In this document: one piece after another, positions 4,585-7,033 of the stretch
How the letters are laid out: the number at the start of each line of letters is the position of its first letter
How positions within the stretch are numbered: position 1 is the stretch's first letter
Source: Bacteroidales bacterium
Lineage (GTDB): Bacteria > Bacteroidota > Bacteroidia > Bacteroidales > UBA12077
DNA length: 7,033 nt
Assembly: GCA_003446015.1 (NCBI GenBank)
Contig: DMBU01000171.1
Location: 37,533 to 44,565, forward strand
Reading direction: 5' to 3'
Made by a program: the position numbers and the translations under genes
The notes under the pieces: model-generated
What the model saw: only the letters and a program-made list of their open reading frames with translations
Database searches by the model: none
Told to the model about the DNA's origin: nothing

Positions 4585-6255
4585 ATGAAAAAAAATAACC
4601 CACTTATCTCTCCTTCTCGTTTTCTCACTATCTCATTCTCTCCCCTTCTCACACTCTCTTTTTCTCTACTGTTCCTGTTCTCTTTTTCTATTACCGCCCA
4701 GGAAGTCTACCATCATACTTCCAACCAATCTATTTATGACTTTTTAGACGAATTTGCAAGCATAGGTGTAATTGAGTTGAATACTACCATAAAGCCATAT
4801 TCGAGGGTTTTTATTGCCGATAAATTACAAGAGATACAGCAAAGTGATTATTCATTAACGAAGCGTCAACAAGATGAGCTGGATTTTTATTTAAAAGATT
4901 TTAATAAGGAATTAAAAGCTCATTACGATCGAAAGAATAAGAACTTCGATAAGCGATTTGACATTCTATATTACAAAGACAGCCTTTTTACTTTTTCGGT
5001 AAACGCCATTTTGAGTGCTGAATATTTCATGAACGACAGCGGAAATTTTTACCATCGTTGGAACGGAGCCGAAGCTTTTGCTTACATTGGCGATCACTGG
5101 GGATTTTATGCCAGTCTGCGCGATAATCACGAAAGCGAAATCCTTACCAAAGAAGATTATTTAACTCAGCGAATGGGAGCTAATTATAAAGGTAGTGGAG
5201 ATTACAGTGAAATGCGAGGAGGAATAACTTATACCTGGGATTGGGGAAGTTTTGGAGCTGTAAAAGATCATTTTGAGTGGGGTAATAATTACCATGGTGC
5301 AAATATTTTTTCGGGCCGTACTCCCTCTTTTGCACATATTCGATTGAATTTAAAACCGGTTGACTGGTTCGAGTTTAACTGGGTTCACGGATGGCTGGTT
5401 TCTGAACTTATTGATAGTGCCTCAACGGTAACTTTCACCAATGCCTATGGCACAGATCGAATCGAAGATATGTTCGATAAATATCTGGCTGCTAATATGT
5501 TTACCTTTAAACCATTTAAAAATTTCTATATCTCTGCCGGGAATTCAGTTATCTATAGTGCCGATGGGCCTCAACTTCAGTTTTTGATCCCGGTAATGTT
5601 TTACAAATCTGTTGATCATACGTACAATGCAACCGATCAGTCGGGTAGAAATGTAGGCCAAAACTCACAAATGTTTTTTGATCTTAGTTCGCGAAATATT
5701 AAGAAAGTTCATTTATCGGCTACTTTGTTTATTGATGAATTATCGACCAGTCGTATTTTTAACGACTCAGTATGGAATTTCTGGAGCATTAAAACAAGCA
5801 TGCGAATTTCTGATTTAATTCCTAATACCTTTATTACAGCTGAATATACTAAATCAATGCCATTAACCTACAAGCATAATATACCAACTACTACTTTCGA
5901 AAGTAATGGATATAATTTGGGTCATTACTTAATGGATAACTCGCAGGAAATTTATGTTTCAGTTATGCACAAACCCTTTAGAACGCTTAGCTTAAAACTT
6001 TCTTATTTATTTGCACAAAAAGGAAAAGATTATGATGATTTAGGCGGATCCCGCCTGGGTAATCCTTTTATGGACACCGTTGAATGGGAAAACAAAACCA
6101 TCGCTTTCAGAGCCAGCTACCAGATTATTAACGATGGATATATCTTTCTGAATTATGTAAACAGTAATATAACCGGTGATTTGGATAAATATACCGCTCC
6201 GGTGTTCCACGGGAAACAAAACACCATTTCGTTCGGTGCCAATTTTGGATTTTAA
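4585..6255 (+). CDS. Wzi-like capsule assembly outer-membrane beta-barrel protein
   Basis: This 556-residue exported protein resembles Bacteroidota members of the capsule assembly Wzi family (PF14052), which in other bacteria anchor or organise capsular polysaccharide at the outer membrane. A long signal peptide (cleavage probably after ITA, residue 38) is followed by a helical periplasmic region (about 48-115) and then alternating aromatic strands ending in Phe556, as in beta-barrels. Family-like blocks are HFEWGNNYHG (229-238) and the stretch RTPSFAHIRL (245-254) leading into WFEF and WVHGWL. I choose the ATG at 4585, five bases after the preceding stop; an ATG at 4567 would overlap the four-helix gene and place six residues before the lysines. 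Residues 6-35 are encoded by a CT octamer array, giving a peptide repeat with period eight. A T10 run follows the stop. It likely works with the upstream sugar transferase. Confidence 0.8.
   Translation: MKKNNPLISPSRFLTISFSPLLTLSFSLLFLFSFSITAQEVYHHTSNQSIYDFLDEFASIGVIELNTTIKPYSRVFIADKLQEIQQSDYSLTKRQQDELDFYLKDFNKELKAHYDRKNKNFDKRFDILYYKDSLFTFSVNAILSAEYFMNDSGNFYHRWNGAEAFAYIGDHWGFYASLRDNHESEILTKEDYLTQRMGANYKGSGDYSEMRGGITYTWDWGSFGAVKDHFEWGNNYHGANIFSGRTPSFAHIRLNLKPVDWFEFNWVHGWLVSELIDSASTVTFTNAYGTDRIEDMFDKYLAANMFTFKPFKNFYISAGNSVIYSADGPQLQFLIPVMFYKSVDHTYNATDQSGRNVGQNSQMFFDLSSRNIKKVHLSATLFIDELSTSRIFNDSVWNFWSIKTSMRISDLIPNTFITAEYTKSMPLTYKHNIPTTTFESNGYNLGHYLMDNSQEIYVSVMHKPFRTLSLKLSYLFAQKGKDYDDLGGSRLGNPFMDTVEWENKTIAFRASYQIINDGYIFLNYVNSNITGDLDKYTAPVFHGKQNTISFGANFGF
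4603..4690 (+). repeat. Strict CT-rich 8-base array, 11 units, inside the signal peptide coding region
   Basis: The 88 bases divide into eleven octamers of form NNNNTCTC with no indel; nine end in exactly TCTC and the other two (ending at 4674 and 4690) keep TTC or TCT. Examples are TCCTTCTC (4611), ACTATCTC (4627) and ACACTCTC (4651). Because 8 and 3 are coprime, the coding pattern repeats every 24 bases, giving similar eight-residue peptides (LISPSRFL, TISFSPLL, TLSFSLLF). Confidence 0.8.
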
Positions 6256-6256
6256 A

Positions 6257-6323
6257 TTTTTTTTTTCACCACTAAGCCACTAAGAACACTAAGAAACACT
6301 AAGTGTTCTAGGTGAACTTAGTG
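6257..6323 (+). terminator. T-run, CACTAAG array and hairpin after the Wzi-like gene
   Basis: Ten T residues (6257-6266) directly follow the stop. Then CACTAAG occurs at 6270, 6278, 6287 and 6297 (spacings 8, 9, 10), and its reverse complement CTTAGTG at 6317-6323. The last forward copy pairs with the inverted copy, extended by TTC/GAA with a two-base bulge, around a 5-base loop. It lies between convergent genes and could slow transcription from either side, though the T-run is on the wrong side of the hairpin for a classical forward intrinsic terminator. Confidence 0.45.
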
Positions 6324-6325
6324 TC

Positions 6326-6373
6326 CCTGCCTGCTGATTTAACTGCCGTAGGAAGTCAGGCAAGCTAGTGGTA
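6326..6373 (+). repeat. Dispersed hairpin element, copy C
   Basis: It shares CCTGCCTGC, a TTTA-type centre, TGCCGTA, CAGGCAAG and TAGTGGTA with copy A at 585-637, and GATTTAACT and GAAGTCAG with copy B at 2323-2364. The arms still pair over TGCCTG/CAGGCA. It ends two bases before the stop codon of the minus-strand oxidoreductase. Confidence 0.65.
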
Positions 6374-6375
6374 AA

Positions 6376-6969
6376 TCAAGTACGAACTCTATTTTTTACA
6401 AAAATTCTTGAAATTATTTTATCCATCTCTTTCTGCTTCTCCTCTTCTGATAATGATGTGATCTCAGTAACATACAAATGTTCTAATACTTCCATCCCGC
6501 AGAATTCAAACACTCCGTGATCCTGAGTAATTTTTAATCCTTCGTAAATATTCGATTTTTTGAGCGATTCTTCTGTCATACCTGCCGTTGTAATTAAACG
6601 TACTTTCTTTCCCTTTAGCAATCCCTCAGGGCCATGTCCGTTTATTTTAAAAGCGAAACCATTAATAAAAACCCTGTCGATATAACCTTTTAAAATTGCA
6701 GGAAAAGCATTCCACCATAAGGGATAAATGATTGTAAGCTGATCTGACCACGAAATGTAATTCTGTTCAACCAGTATATCCGGACAAATATTTCCTTCTT
6801 TATTGAATTTAAGCTCGCCCTCGGTTAAAACAGGATCTATTTTCAACTCATAAAGATCTCTGATTTTAACCTGATCGTCCCTCTCAATAAAATGCTTTTC
6901 TAATTCATTCTTAATAATTTGACTAAAACTATCTTTTTTAGGATGTGCTATAATGATTAACTGATTCAT
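6376..6969 (-). CDS. NAD(P)H-dependent flavin oxidoreductase (quinone reductase type)
   Basis: This 197-residue cytosolic protein has the flavodoxin-like fold of the NQO/KefF/MdaB group (PF02525), which uses NAD(P)H and FAD or FMN for two-electron reduction of quinones or related electrophiles. Visible motifs are the start strand and phosphate-binding turn LIIIAHPKKDSFS (4-16), DLY (38-40), the flavin-site block IYPLWWNAFPAILKGYIDRV (81-100), GFAF (104-107) and LLKGKKVRLITTAG (117-130). Length is typical and it looks complete. The ATG (6969-6967) is the natural start, directly before the first strand. It is convergent with the Wzi-like gene and shares no obvious function with it. Its exact substrate cannot be told from sequence. 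A 17-base inverted repeat lies 20 bases upstream of the start and may be an operator. Confidence 0.9.
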   Translation of the reverse strand: MNQLIIIAHPKKDSFSQIIKNELEKHFIERDDQVKIRDLYELKIDPVLTEGELKFNKEGNICPDILVEQNYISWSDQLTIIYPLWWNAFPAILKGYIDRVFINGFAFKINGHGPEGLLKGKKVRLITTAGMTEESLKKSNIYEGLKITQDHGVFEFCGMEVLEHLYVTEITSLSEEEKQKEMDKIISRIFVKNRVRT

Positions 6970-6988
6970 TTATGTTTGCTTATTATTA

Positions 6989-7005
6989 CTTGTTTTTTAA
7001 ACAAG
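6989..7005 (-). promoter_or_regulatory. Inverted repeat upstream of the oxidoreductase, possible operator
   Basis: On the minus strand CTTGTTT-AAA-AAACAAG has perfect 7-bp arms and ends about 20 bases before the start codon. This is a suitable place for a repressor such as a MarR or HxlR family protein, which often control such reductases. No regulator gene is in the window, and no clear TAnnTTTG promoter was found nearby. Confidence 0.35.
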
Positions 7006-7033
7006 GCTGTTCTTTAATTGTTCAGATTACTGT

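Overview
The window looks like an accessory stretch of a Bacteroidota chromosome, probably a marine or sediment Marinilabiliales/Prolixibacteraceae-type genome (lineage is inference). The reasons are low GC, weak Shine-Dalgarno signals, a promoter of the Bacteroidota form TTTG-N20-TAnnTTTG, and gene families typical of the phylum: DUF559 endonuclease-like proteins, AAA/DUF4143 ATPases, stand-alone 23S-IVP-type four-helix proteins and Wzi-like capsule proteins. No tRNA, rRNA, CRISPR array, transposase or complete insertion sequence was seen.

Layout. At 17-358 lies a small DUF559 protein. At 359-920 is about 560 bases without a gene, packed with hairpins and repeat elements and ending in a good promoter. 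An AAA+/DUF4143 ATPase follows at 921-2105; its end abuts a start-less remnant that looks like the C-terminus of DNA-damage-inducible protein DinD (2107-2292). At 2293-2547 is a repeat-rich gap with a decayed dispersed element and two strict 7-base-period arrays, the second ending one base before the next start codon. At 2548-4086 is a polytopic sugar-phosphate transferase of unusual build. A GA-rich array (4087-4180), a four-helix-bundle gene (4208-4579) and a CT-rich array (4603-4690) come next; the CT array is inside the start of a Wzi-like outer-membrane protein gene (4585-6255) and encodes most of its signal peptide. At 6256-6375 is a convergent gap with a CACTAAG array and another copy of the dispersed element. 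An NAD(P)H-dependent flavin oxidoreductase lies on the minus strand at 6376-6969.

How the genes work together. The sugar transferase (lipid-linked glycan initiation) and the Wzi-like protein (capsule or exopolysaccharide handling at the outer membrane) make a plausible functional pair, apparently interrupted by the four-helix gene and its flanking arrays. The other genes look like unrelated neighbours; the DUF559 and four-helix genes are of the kind that scatter through Bacteroidota genomes.

The most notable signal is not a gene. Several gene boundaries carry short tandem arrays in which the period is kept exactly (7 or 8 bases, in two cases eleven units without an indel) while the unit sequence drifts. 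One of these arrays has become coding sequence for a signal peptide. I found no complete new enzymatic or defence system.
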